From: Hyphomicrobiales bacterium
GTDB taxonomy: Bacteria > Pseudomonadota > Alphaproteobacteria > Rhizobiales > Rhizobiaceae
Assembly: GCA_900465675.1 (NCBI GenBank)
Contig: UBJR01000009.1
Coordinates: 682,001 to 746,000, forward strand
Direction of reading: 5' to 3'
DNA length: 64,000 bases
Shown here: positions 36,625-45,139 of the stretch, piece after piece
Numbering within the stretch: the first letter of the stretch is position 1
Layout of the letters: each line of letters begins with the position of its first letter
Made by a program: the position numbers and the translations under genes
Notes under the pieces: model-generated
Told to the model about the DNA's origin: nothing
Seen by the model: only the letters and a program-made list of their open reading frames with translations
Databases searched by the model: none

Positions 36625-36830
36625 CATTGATTTCCAGCGGCTCTGCCGTAGATGACGGCACATCCCTGCAATATGTCGCAAACGGCGTTGTGTTGCTGCC
36701 AAATCGGCCTATTATTGTTAGCCGGGCAAACAAAAATCCGTCACTGCGCAGCAATTTCAACGAATTGGCAATGACGTGATTCTAATATGCACAGCATTGC
36801 AAACGCCAACCAAGAAGAAGACTGCTGATA

Positions 36831-38477
36831 ATGGAATCCACGATCGTCATGATAAACCTGTTCGGTGCCGTAGCCTTGCTGCTATTCGGCCTGGCGCAGG
36901 TCAAAGATGGCGTGTCGCGGGCCTTCGGCGCCAAGCTCCGGACAGGGCTTGCGACCGGCACGCGCAGCGGTCTGCGCTCCTTCTTCTCCGGTTTCGTCGC
37001 TACAGTCGCGTTGCAGAGCTCAACGGCCACCGCGCTGATGGTCGCATCCTTCGTCGAGCGTGAACTGGTCAAGCCGCGCATGGCGCAGATCGTGCTGCTC
37101 GGCGCCAACGTCGGCACCGCCGTCACCGCCTGGATCGTCGCGACCGGCATCGAGTGGCTGTCGCCGCTGGTCATCCTCGCCGGCATCGTGCTCTATCGCA
37201 GCGGCTCCACCTCCCGCCAGGGCGGCGGCACGGCGCTGATCGGGATCGGCCTGATGCTCCTGTCGCTGCATCTGCTCAGCAGCGCCACAGAACCGATGCG
37301 CCAGTCGCCGGCACTCGCGGCCTTCGTCGGCCTGCTCGACAATGCCTGGCCGGTAGCGCTCGCCTTCTCTGCAGGCATTGCATTCATCTCCTCGTCCAGT
37401 CTGGCCGCCGTCGTGCTGATCCTGTCGCTGGCATCGACAGGCATTCTCTCTGCGGATCTGGTGATCATCCTGGTGCTCGGCGCCAATCTCGGCGGCGCCA
37501 TTCCGCCGGTTGTCGCCTCGCTCTCCGGCCCGGCTTCGGCCAAGCGTGTCACGCTCGGCAATCTGATCGTGCGCGCTATCGGCTGTCTCATCGCTTTGCC
37601 GCTCGCCGGTTACGGGGCGGAACTGCTGGAGCTTCTCCCGCTGGCGCCTGCAAAACTGCCCGTCGACGCCCATCTCGGCTTTAACCTGATGCTCGCAGCC
37701 GTCGCCTGGCCCTTCTCGCGCCTGCTGTCGAAGCTGATGCTGCGGCTCGTTCCGGAAGAGGCGCAGCCTGACAACGCCCCGAAATATCTGGATCAGGGCG
37801 AACTCTCGACCCCGGTCGTGGCTCTTGCCAGCGCCACCCGCGAAACGCTGGGTGTCGGCGATCTCATCGAGCGCATGCTGATGCGCGCCTCCGATGCTTT
37901 CGAGAAGGACGACCTCGCCAAGCTCAAGGAAATTCCCTCGCTCGAAAAGCGGGTCGATAGCCTGCAGCAGGAGGTGAAGATCTATCTCTCCAAGCTCGGC
38001 CGCGAAGGGCTCAGCGAAGAGAACGGCCGCCGCTCGATCGTCATCATCGACTATGCGATCAACCTCGAACATATCGGCGACATCATCGAGAAGGGCCTGC
38101 TGCCGCAGGTCACCAAGAAGGCTTCGCTCGGCCTGAAATTCTCTGAGGACGGCTATGAGGAGCTGAAGAAGCTCTTCCACCTGACGATCGACAATCTTCG
38201 CATCGCCCAGACGATCTTCGTCACCCGCGATTTCAAACTCGCCAAGCAGATGATGGAAGTGAAGGTCGAGGTCCGCAGGATGGAGAAGCAGTCCTCCGAG
38301 CGCCACCTGGAACGCCTGCGCGACGGCCGCGCCGACAGCCTGCAGACCAGCTCGCTGCATCTCGATATGCTGCGCGACCTGAAGCGCATCAACGCCCATA
38401 TCGTCTCGGTCGCCCATCCGATCATGGACGAACACGGCCTCCTCATCGAAAGCCGCCTCAAGGACGCTGCGGAATAG
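36831..38477 (+). CDS. Na/Pi cotransporter family protein with PhoU-like C-terminus
   Basis: A 548-residue protein with two inverted Na/Pi-cotransporter repeats, marked by ALQSSTATALMVASF with GANVGTAVTAW and by ISSSSLAAVVLILSL with GANLGGAIPPV. The C-terminal 220 residues are helical and PhoU-like (repeated hydrophobic heptads, KRINAHIVSVAHP). It belongs to the NptA/YjbB group, which moves phosphate across the inner membrane. It converges with a small gene, with 6 bases between the stops. Confidence 0.93.
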   Translation: MESTIVMINLFGAVALLLFGLAQVKDGVSRAFGAKLRTGLATGTRSGLRSFFSGFVATVALQSSTATALMVASFVERELVKPRMAQIVLLGANVGTAVTAWIVATGIEWLSPLVILAGIVLYRSGSTSRQGGGTALIGIGLMLLSLHLLSSATEPMRQSPALAAFVGLLDNAWPVALAFSAGIAFISSSSLAAVVLILSLASTGILSADLVIILVLGANLGGAIPPVVASLSGPASAKRVTLGNLIVRAIGCLIALPLAGYGAELLELLPLAPAKLPVDAHLGFNLMLAAVAWPFSRLLSKLMLRLVPEEAQPDNAPKYLDQGELSTPVVALASATRETLGVGDLIERMLMRASDAFEKDDLAKLKEIPSLEKRVDSLQQEVKIYLSKLGREGLSEENGRRSIVIIDYAINLEHIGDIIEKGLLPQVTKKASLGLKFSEDGYEELKKLFHLTIDNLRIAQTIFVTRDFKLAKQMMEVKVEVRRMEKQSSERHLERLRDGRADSLQTSSLHLDMLRDLKRINAHIVSVAHPIMDEHGLLIESRLKDAAE

Positions 38478-38483
38478 AGATGA

Positions 38484-38747
38484 TCAGTCGGCCGATGGCA
38501 GGCGGCGCATCGTGAACTCGATCTGATCATTATCGAGCTGCCGCCAGCTTTCGACTTCGGTCCAGTAGGCTGCCTTCGGATATTCGGCAAACCATTCTCG
38601 GGCCTTGGCCCGCGCATCGAGCAGCGCAAGCCGGTATGTTTCGCGCACGAAGCGGTCCGCGCCCGTGCGGGGCGTCCCCTCGGCACGATGCCGCTCGATC
38701 CTTCGTTTCAAGCCGTCGAATGACGGAGGTCCCGGAATTTTATTCAT
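38484..38747 (-). CDS. Small hypothetical protein
   Basis: An 87-residue mostly helical, Arg-rich protein (RRIERHRAEGTPRTGADRF, ARAKAREWFAEYP) with a Trp-rich middle (YWTEVESW). No domain recognised. It converges tightly with the Na/Pi gene. The start ATG 38747 has only a weak site (GGTAGG) before it. Confidence 0.55.
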   Translation of the reverse strand: MNKIPGPPSFDGLKRRIERHRAEGTPRTGADRFVRETYRLALLDARAKAREWFAEYPKAAYWTEVESWRQLDNDQIEFTMRRLPSAD

Positions 38748-38912
38748 GAAACCTACCTCTGCCGGAAAAAGGTAGTATCGAAGCCGCTAATTTGCGAGTC
38801 GAATCTTGGCTGCGGCCTTCCGCCCGCTGGCGACTGGCGTTCCTAGCTGATAGGAGGCGTCGCAATCAGGAATGACGGGTCGCGGCTCCGGCTGCGGCCT
38901 ATGGGGGTTAGT

Positions 38913-39824
38913 ATGGAAAGACCAGTATTGCCGGCAGGCCTTCCCGCCGACATCGAAGACAAGAAGCTTGCGGCCCAGACGTGGTTCCGGCAGCTGCGCG
39001 ACACGATCTGTTCCACCTTCGAGGCACTGGAAGACGAACTCGCCGGACCGATGTCCGATCGCGAGCCGGGCCGCTTTATCGGCAAGGACTGGTCGCGCGA
39101 CAATGGTGCAGGTGGCGGTGGCCGCATGTCGATGATGCATGGCCGCGTCTTCGAAAAGGTCGGTGTCCACACCTCGACCGTCTATGGCGAATTCGCCCCC
39201 GATTTCCGCGCCCAGATCCCCGGCGCCAACGAGGACCCGCGCTTCTGGGCCTCGGGCATTTCGCTGATCGCCCATCCCGTCAATCCGAATGTGCCCACCG
39301 TCCACATGAACACCCGCATGGTCGTCACCTCCACGCGCTGGTTCGGCGGCGGTGCGGACCTGACGCCGGTTCTCGACCGGCGCCGCAGCCAGGAGGACGA
39401 GGATACGCAGCTCTTTCACAAGGCGCTGGAGCTCGCCTGTCGCCAGCACGCGGTTGCCGATTACAATGCCTACAAGACATGGTGCGACGAATATTTCTTC
39501 CTGAAGCACCGCAACGAGCCGCGCGGCACCGGCGGCATCTTCTACGACTGGCTGCATTCGAGCCCTGAGGCCGGCGGCTGGGACGCCGATTTCGCCTTCA
39601 CGCAGGACGTCGGCCGGGCCTTTGCCGCAGTTTATCCACAGATTGTTCGCGCCAATTTCAACAAACAGTGGACGGAACAGGATCGTGAGGAACAATTGAT
39701 TCGTCGCGGCCGCTATGTGGAGTTTAATCTCCTCTACGATCGCGGTACCATCTTCGGGTTGAAGACGGGTGGCAATATCGAGTCGATTCTCTCGTCCATG
39801 CCGCCAACGGTGAAATGGCCGTAG
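38913..39824 (+). CDS. hemF: Oxygen-dependent coproporphyrinogen-III oxidase
   Basis: A 303-residue HemF that converts coproporphyrinogen III to protoporphyrinogen IX using O2. Signature sequences include [56 protein letters not shown] and [18 protein letters not shown] 38913 follows a GGGGG site; an in-frame ATG at 38901 is possible. I looked for an FNR/FnrL-type TTGAC-N4-GTCAA box upstream and found none. Confidence 0.97.
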   Translation: MERPVLPAGLPADIEDKKLAAQTWFRQLRDTICSTFEALEDELAGPMSDREPGRFIGKDWSRDNGAGGGGRMSMMHGRVFEKVGVHTSTVYGEFAPDFRAQIPGANEDPRFWASGISLIAHPVNPNVPTVHMNTRMVVTSTRWFGGGADLTPVLDRRRSQEDEDTQLFHKALELACRQHAVADYNAYKTWCDEYFFLKHRNEPRGTGGIFYDWLHSSPEAGGWDADFAFTQDVGRAFAAVYPQIVRANFNKQWTEQDREEQLIRRGRYVEFNLLYDRGTIFGLKTGGNIESILSSMPPTVKWP

Positions 39825-39943
39825 GCGCTGCAGATCAGACTGTACGATAACGTACGGGTAAAAACATGTTGAATGCCCTTCAAGAAGGGTGAACGCGTTC
39901 TAAATCAATTTGTATGTGCATAACAATCGGAGGAGGATTGTCC

Positions 39944-40210
39944 ATGACGATACAAAGCGGTTCATCCGCGGATGCGCAGCAATCATCCCGCGTAATCGAT
40001 GCCCCGGAATTTCTGAGCCGTCTCGCAGAAGACATGCGGGCGAAAAGCGGCTCGGATTTGCCCCTTTCCTGCTTCATCGAGCAGGTCAAGCTTCAGCTCG
40101 CCGGCGGAAAATCGCCCGAAGAGCTGCAGGGACAGGGCCGCGAAAGCGCCAATTCCAACACGCCCTATCAGTCATCCGACTGCTACCGTTTCTGGGCGAT
40201 GCCGGAATAA
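39944..40210 (+). CDS. Small hypothetical protein
   Basis: An 88-residue hydrophilic protein, Ser/Gln-rich at the start, with one amphipathic helix (APEFLSRLAEDMRAK) and a Cys near the middle and end. The GGAGGATTGTCC site before ATG 39944 supports the start; the frame is open to an upstream ATG at 39914. Upstream lies the perfect dyad GTACG-ATAA-CGTAC (39842-39855). No function assigned. Confidence 0.6.
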   Translation: MTIQSGSSADAQQSSRVIDAPEFLSRLAEDMRAKSGSDLPLSCFIEQVKLQLAGGKSPEELQGQGRESANSNTPYQSSDCYRFWAMPE

Positions 40211-40243
40211 GCCTATCAATCCGGCCGATCGCCGCGATCGGCC

Positions 40244-40269
40244 GGAACCTTCTCCCCTCTTTGCACATT
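40244..40269 (+). promoter_or_regulatory. Possible EcfG/RpoE2-type promoter
   Basis: GGAAC (40244-40248), 17 bases, CATT (40266-40269), close to the general-stress sigma consensus GGAAC-N16/17-CGTT of Rhizobiales. The next start codon is 40325, behind AAGGAGG. One mismatch in the -10 keeps this tentative. Confidence 0.3.
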
Positions 40270-40324
40270 CAAGCTACGCGTGAATTTGCGCGATCCTGTC
40301 ACGTTCCGGATCAAGGAGGATACA

Positions 40325-40510
40325 ATGCGACTTTTCGAATGTGGTACGCTCGTTCCAGGCTGCGACTGGCATACCCGTGCCAATGACGACGCCGAAGTCG
40401 TCCGCCGCGCGGTTGAGCATATGAAGACCGCCCACGGCGAGACCACCATCCGCGAAAACATGGTCGACAATATCAAGGCCCGCATCCGCAACGAAGCGAA
40501 CGCGGCCTGA
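40325..40510 (+). CDS. DUF1059 domain small protein
   Basis: A 61-residue protein with the DUF1059 pattern: RLFECGTLVPGCDWHTRAND, two cysteines in a C-x6-C-x-W-H arrangement, followed by EVVRRAVEHMKTAHG. Many such proteins are found in stress-related clusters of alphaproteobacteria and actinobacteria. AAGGAGG precedes ATG 40325. The stop abuts the stop of the convergent CCA transferase gene. Confidence 0.85.
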   Translation: MRLFECGTLVPGCDWHTRANDDAEVVRRAVEHMKTAHGETTIRENMVDNIKARIRNEANAA

Positions 40511-41764
40511 TCATTTCGTGATATCGTTGAGCCGGGCGAGCAGCGCCGCCCGGTCGGCAACGAAATTCTCATCGACCCATTGCTCTTCGAGCGTCTGTAA
40601 CAGCTGGCCGACGCGCGGACCCGACGGTATGCCGGACGCAATCACGTCGCCGCCGCTCAGTGGAAATTTCGGCTTCTGCCACCGCTCCGCCTGATCGAGC
40701 AGCTTGCCGAGACGCGCCGCCCGGCTCATTTCCTTCATGTCGCCTTCCGCCTTGCTCCGCGCCACTGCGAGCGCCAGCTTCAGCCGTGCGATGATGCCTT
40801 CGGGCGCGTTGCGGTAAAGCAGCCGGTCGAAGGCGGCAGACGAAATCTCGTCGTTGACGGGGACGGCAAGCGCCCAGGTTTTCAGCCAGGCAGCTTCGGC
40901 ATTGGCAAGCTTCAGCCGCGCCGACATCGCCACCAGGCGGGGAACATCGGGCGGGACGATCGAGGCCAGTCTCAGCAGCGGATCCGGCGCCCAGCCGAGC
41001 GCCTGCTCAGTCGCCACCAGCCCCGGAATGGCGTCGATACCCCACTTTTCCGTCTCCGGCAGGATCTCGTTCAGCGTCGCGACGGTCCGCATCCAGAGCA
41101 GCGCGCGGCCGGGATCCTTGGCCGACAGCAGCTTGCGAAGCTCGGACCAGACACGCTCGGCCGAAAGCGTTGCGAGCTTCGAGCGCGCCGCGGCGGAAGC
41201 CTTCAGCCCGGCCGCATCCGGCCTGCCGGAGCCGTAATAGGCGAAGAAGCGGAAGAAACGCAGGACCCGCAGGTAATCCTCGGAGATCCGCGTCGCCGCA
41301 TCGCCGATGAAGCGGATGTTGCGCGTCTCGATATCCGCAAGCCCCCCGACGAGATCGATCACCTCGCCTGCCGCATTGGCATAGAGCGCATTGATCGTCA
41401 GGTCGCGCCGCTCCGCGTCAACCTGCCAATCGGTGCTGAAGGCGACCTTGGCGTGCCGTCCATCGGTCTCGACGTCGGTGCGCAGCGTCGTCACCTCGAA
41501 GGGCTTGCCGTCGAGAACCAGCGTCACCGTGCCATGCGCGATCCCTGTCGGCACCGCCTTGATACCCGCGGCCTTCGCCCGCTCGATCACCGCTTCCGGC
41601 GTCAGCGTCGTGGCCATATCGATGTCGCTGACATCGAGCCCCATCAGGCTGTTGCGCACCGCGCCGCCGACGACCCGGGCCTCGCCGCCATCGGCATTCA
41701 GCAGCGAAAAGACGCGCGAAAGGCGCGGATCCTGAAACCAGGCTTCGTGAGCCACACTGGTCAT
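40511..41764 (-). CDS. cca: CCA tRNA nucleotidyltransferase / poly(A)-polymerase family
   Basis: A 417-residue class II nucleotidyltransferase. The head domain starts RVVGGAVRNSLMGLDVSDIDMATTLTPE, with the catalytic Asp pair, followed by FEVTTLRTDVETDGRHAKV and WQVDAERRDLTINALY. The helical neck and body complete the protein. It adds or repairs the CCA tail of tRNAs. The start overlaps the stop of the Nudix gene (ATGA, 41761-41764), so the two are translationally coupled. ATG 41764 gives the family-like N-terminus. Confidence 0.93.
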   Translation of the reverse strand: MTSVAHEAWFQDPRLSRVFSLLNADGGEARVVGGAVRNSLMGLDVSDIDMATTLTPEAVIERAKAAGIKAVPTGIAHGTVTLVLDGKPFEVTTLRTDVETDGRHAKVAFSTDWQVDAERRDLTINALYANAAGEVIDLVGGLADIETRNIRFIGDAATRISEDYLRVLRFFRFFAYYGSGRPDAAGLKASAAARSKLATLSAERVWSELRKLLSAKDPGRALLWMRTVATLNEILPETEKWGIDAIPGLVATEQALGWAPDPLLRLASIVPPDVPRLVAMSARLKLANAEAAWLKTWALAVPVNDEISSAAFDRLLYRNAPEGIIARLKLALAVARSKAEGDMKEMSRAARLGKLLDQAERWQKPKFPLSGGDVIASGIPSGPRVGQLLQTLEEQWVDENFVADRAALLARLNDITK

Positions 41765-42411
41765 GCATACATTCTTTCGTAAATCGTGCGGATGATGCCG
41801 GCGGTAATGCCCCAGATCATCCATTCCTCATAGGGCATGCGGTAAAACTGGCGCTGCACTCCGTTCCAGAGGCGGCTGTCGAGCGCGTGATTATCAGGGT
41901 TCATCAGGAATGACAGCGGCACCTCGAACACGCTTTCCACCTCATCCGGGCTCGGCGTCAGCGTGAAGCCGGGCTTGATGACGGCAAGAACCGGGGTGAT
42001 GCGGAAGCCGGTCGCCGCCAGATAATCCGGCAGGCGGCTGACCGGCTCGATGAACATGTCGGCGAGGCCGATCTCCTCGCCAGCCTCGCGGATCGCCGCC
42101 ATCTCGAGCGAGTCGTCGGTCGGATCCATCGAACCGCCCGGAAAGGCGATTTGGCCGGAATGCTTGCGCAGCATCTCGGTACGCTTGGTCAGAATCACCC
42201 GCGCGTCGTCACCGTCATCGATGACAGGCACCAGCACCGCCGCATCGCGCAGCTTTATGGTCTCGACATAGGGCAGAAGATCCTGGTTGATCAGGTGATC
42301 GCCGTGGTCGCGCCAGGCGAGATCGATCGGCCCGCCCTTCTGGTTGAGCGCCCGGCGACGGAATTCATCGGCCGAATACAGCGGATAACGGGATGCAATC
42401 GGTTCACTCAT
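41761..42411 (-). CDS. Nudix hydrolase, CoA pyrophosphatase type
   Basis: A 216-residue Nudix protein. The approach sequence LTKRTEMLRKHSGQIAFPGGSMDPTD is characteristic of CoA pyrophosphatases (NudL/NUDT7), followed by the Nudix box end AAIREAGEEIGL. It would hydrolyse CoA or a CoA derivative. Middle gene of a three-gene operon (DUF1285, this gene, cca), overlapping both neighbours by ATGA. Confidence 0.88.
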   Translation of the reverse strand: MSEPIASRYPLYSADEFRRRALNQKGGPIDLAWRDHGDHLINQDLLPYVETIKLRDAAVLVPVIDDGDDARVILTKRTEMLRKHSGQIAFPGGSMDPTDDSLEMAAIREAGEEIGLADMFIEPVSRLPDYLAATGFRITPVLAVIKPGFTLTPSPDEVESVFEVPLSFLMNPDNHALDSRLWNGVQRQFYRMPYEEWMIWGITAGIIRTIYERMYA

Positions 42412-43031
42412 CGGGAAAGCGCGTCCAGTTCATCCGCAGCCATGACGGGAAAGATGCGCCCGCCGGATCGCAGGCAGAACATCTGACGTCCCTCGACCTT
42501 GATCACTTCGCCAAGCTCGACCAGCTCGTACATCACAGGACGCGCAACCAGCGCCTCCAGCCTGCCGCGCACATGCAGATAGGGTTTCAGCTCGCTGTTC
42601 TCGCCATGGATGACGAAACGCAGCGCATGCTCGTCTCCGGCCTCGACGACATCGCCAGTATTGGTGCGAAACGTCAGCACCTGCGCGTCCCCACGTCCCG
42701 TCACACTCATCTCGACGGCGAGAAAGGGCGCATCGGCGACGCGGATGCCGACCTTTTCCACAGGAGTCACAAGATAGGTCTTGCCGTCCTCATCCTTGCG
42801 CAGAACCGTCGAAAAAAGCCGGACGAGCGGCGCCCGGCCGATCGGCGTGCCCATGTAGAACCATGTGCCGTCGGCGCGGATTTCCATGTCGATATCACCG
42901 CAAAAGGGCGGATTCCACTTGTCCACGGGCGGCAGACGGCGCGTTTTGCCACCGGTTTCGCCGGCGGCACGCGAAATCAGCGCGGCCAGCCCCGCGGCAT
43001 CTTCGCTCGCCCTGATCTCTTCGCCTGCCAT
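42408..43031 (-). CDS. DUF1285 family protein
   Basis: A 207-residue soluble protein. The DUF1285 family start is readable (PPVDKWNPPFCGDIDMEIRADGTWFYMGTPIGR), followed by LVRLFSTVLRKDEDG. No enzymatic motif is evident. First gene of the operon with Nudix and cca, whose start it overlaps (42408-42411). The divergent interval to moxR is 157 bases and likely carries both promoters. Confidence 0.87.
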   Translation of the reverse strand: MAGEEIRASEDAAGLAALISRAAGETGGKTRRLPPVDKWNPPFCGDIDMEIRADGTWFYMGTPIGRAPLVRLFSTVLRKDEDGKTYLVTPVEKVGIRVADAPFLAVEMSVTGRGDAQVLTFRTNTGDVVEAGDEHALRFVIHGENSELKPYLHVRGRLEALVARPVMYELVELGEVIKVEGRQMFCLRSGGRIFPVMAADELDALSR

Positions 43032-43188
43032 TCTTCTGTCCCGGTTTGCACTTAACGAGGGGAAGTCACGAGATAGTCATTCGAAACGAACTTGTCAGCC
43101 CGCAACATCTTCATAACTCTATCGGGTATGAGGCAGAGGTGTAAGTCCGCCGATTCGCGACGAATGATTTAGCCGTTGGAGATGCCTG

Positions 43189-44199
43189 ATGGGTATGATG
43201 AAGACCGAAGACAGCCTCGATGAAAAGGCGATCATTGCCGCCGCCGAAAAGGCGCTTGCCGATATTGCCCTTGTCCGCGAAGAAGTTTCGAAGGTGATCT
43301 TCGGTCAGGAAAGCGTCGTCGAGAACACGCTTCTCGCCGTGCTTTCGGGCGGCCATGCGCTGCTGGTCGGTGTTCCCGGCCTTGCCAAGACCAAGCTCGT
43401 CACTACGCTCGGCGAAGTGCTCGGCCTCGGCGCCAACCGCATCCAGTTCACGCCCGACCTGATGCCCTCGGATATTCTCGGCTCCGAAGTCATGGACCAG
43501 GACGAGAGCGGGCGCCGCTCTTTCCGCTTCGTCAAGGGGCCGGTCTTTGCCCAATTGCTGATGGCCGACGAAATCAACCGCGCCTCGCCGCGCACCCAGT
43601 CGGCGCTGCTGCAGGCCATGCAGGAATATCACATCACCGTCGCCGGCCAACGCTACGACCTGCCGGCGCCGTTTCACGTTCTCGCCACCCAGAACCCGCT
43701 GGAGCAGGAAGGCACCTATCCGCTGCCCGAAGCACAGCTCGACCGCTTCCTGATGCAGGTCGACGTCAACTATCCGGAGCTCGCTGCCGAGCGGCAGATC
43801 CTGCTCGAAACCACCGGCCTCAGCGAAACCAAGCCGCAGGCGGTGCTCGATGCCGGCAGGCTGACGCAGATTCAGAGCCTGATCCGCCAGATGCCCGTCA
43901 GCGACAAGGTGGTCGATGCCATCCTCGGCCTCGTGCGCTCGGCCCGTCCCGGCCAGGGCAATGCCGCGACCGACAAGCATGTCGCCTGGGGCCCCGGCCC
44001 GCGCGCCGGCCAGGCGATGATGCTCTGCGCCCGCGCACGCGCACTCTACGAAGGCCGCCTCGCGCCTTCGCTCGATGACGTCTATGCTCTGGCCGAACCC
44101 GTGCTCGAACATCGCATGGCGCTGACCTTCGCCGCCCGCGCCGAAGGCATGTCGGTCCGCGATGTGATTGCCGGCCTCGTCAAGCAGGCCCGGGGATAA
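43189..44199 (+). CDS. moxR: MoxR-family AAA+ ATPase
   Basis: A 336-residue AAA+ protein. Walker A is GVPGLAKTKL, Walker B LLMADEINRASP, and sensor 1 and the MoxR segments follow (LLQAMQEYHITVAGQRYDLPAPFHVLATQNPLEQEGTYPLPEAQLDRF). MoxR ATPases act as chaperones for assembly of metal-containing or vWA-domain partners. First gene of a four-gene operon with a DUF58 protein and two large membrane-anchored proteins. Start ATG 43189 (MGMMKTED) follows TTGGAG. Confidence 0.95.
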   Translation: MGMMKTEDSLDEKAIIAAAEKALADIALVREEVSKVIFGQESVVENTLLAVLSGGHALLVGVPGLAKTKLVTTLGEVLGLGANRIQFTPDLMPSDILGSEVMDQDESGRRSFRFVKGPVFAQLLMADEINRASPRTQSALLQAMQEYHITVAGQRYDLPAPFHVLATQNPLEQEGTYPLPEAQLDRFLMQVDVNYPELAAERQILLETTGLSETKPQAVLDAGRLTQIQSLIRQMPVSDKVVDAILGLVRSARPGQGNAATDKHVAWGPGPRAGQAMMLCARARALYEGRLAPSLDDVYALAEPVLEHRMALTFAARAEGMSVRDVIAGLVKQARG

Positions 44200-44218
44200 G
44201 AACAAGGATAGAGAACGC

Positions 44219-45139
44219 GTGGCGTCTATCGGACAGATCGTCAATCCGACACCGGGCAGCGATGCGCTTGCACGAGCAAGGCAGCGCGCCTCGCTGGTGC
44301 CCGATTGTCTGGTCGAAGCCAAACGCATCGCCAACACGGTAATCGCCGGCTGGCACGGCCGCCGCAAGCGCGGCATCGGCGAGAATTTCTGGCAGTTCCG
44401 CCCCTATACCGAAGGCGAGAGCCTGTCGCGCATCGACTGGCGCCGCTCGGCCCGCGACGACCACACCTATATCCGCGAACGCGAATGGGAAGCCGCCCAC
44501 ACGATCTGGCTCTTTGCCGACATGTCGCCGTCGATGATGTACAAGTCGACGCTCGGCAGCGTGTCCAAGGAGAGCCGCGCGCTTGTCATCATGCTGGCGC
44601 TTGCCGAAATTCTGGCGCGCTCAGGCGAACGCATCGGCTGCCCCGGCGTCATGGAGCCGGTTTCGGCACGCAATGCCGCCGAGCGTCTGGCAACCGCACT
44701 GATGCATTCGCAGCTCACCGGCGGGCTGCCCGAAGTGGCGATGATCCGCGGCTGGAGCGATCTGGTGCTGATCGGCGATTTCCTTGACGATGCCGATGCC
44801 GTTATGGCGCGGCTGACGCCGCTTGCCCGCCGCGGCCTGCGCGGCCATGTCGTCGAAGTGGCCGATCCGGCCGAGGAAATCTTCCCCTATAGCGGCCGCA
44901 CCGAATTCACCGATCCGGAAACCGGCTCCAAGCTCGTCTCCGGCCGCGCCGAGAATATCCGCGATGCCTATACCCGCGCCTATCTCGCCCGGCGCGACAG
45001 TCTCGGCCAGTCGCTGCGTCATCTCGGCTGGACCTTCGTCACCCACCGGACCGACCATCTGGCATCCGAAGCGCTGGTGGCGATCCACATGTATCTCTCC
45101 GGCATGCCGGCCAAGGCAACGCATGGAGGGCAGCTGTGA
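44219..45139 (+). CDS. DUF58 domain protein (MoxR partner)
   Basis: A 306-residue protein starting at GTG 44219. The DUF58 core is YTEGESLSRIDWRRSARDDHTYIRERE, after which comes a vWA-like fold (LFADMSPSMMYKS, a MIDAS-like DxSxS pattern). It is the usual partner of MoxR. Its stop overlaps the GTG start of the next gene (45136-45139), so production is coupled. No membrane helices are apparent. Confidence 0.9.
   Translation: MASIGQIVNPTPGSDALARARQRASLVPDCLVEAKRIANTVIAGWHGRRKRGIGENFWQFRPYTEGESLSRIDWRRSARDDHTYIREREWEAAHTIWLFADMSPSMMYKSTLGSVSKESRALVIMLALAEILARSGERIGCPGVMEPVSARNAAERLATALMHSQLTGGLPEVAMIRGWSDLVLIGDFLDDADAVMARLTPLARRGLRGHVVEVADPAEEIFPYSGRTEFTDPETGSKLVSGRAENIRDAYTRAYLARRDSLGQSLRHLGWTFVTHRTDHLASEALVAIHMYLSGMPAKATHGGQL

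Noticed and set aside
39842..39855. GTACG-ATAA-CGTAC dyad before the 88-residue protein
   Set aside because: Perfect but only 5-bp arms; by chance several such dyads are expected in 64 kb. Mentioned only in the gene entry.
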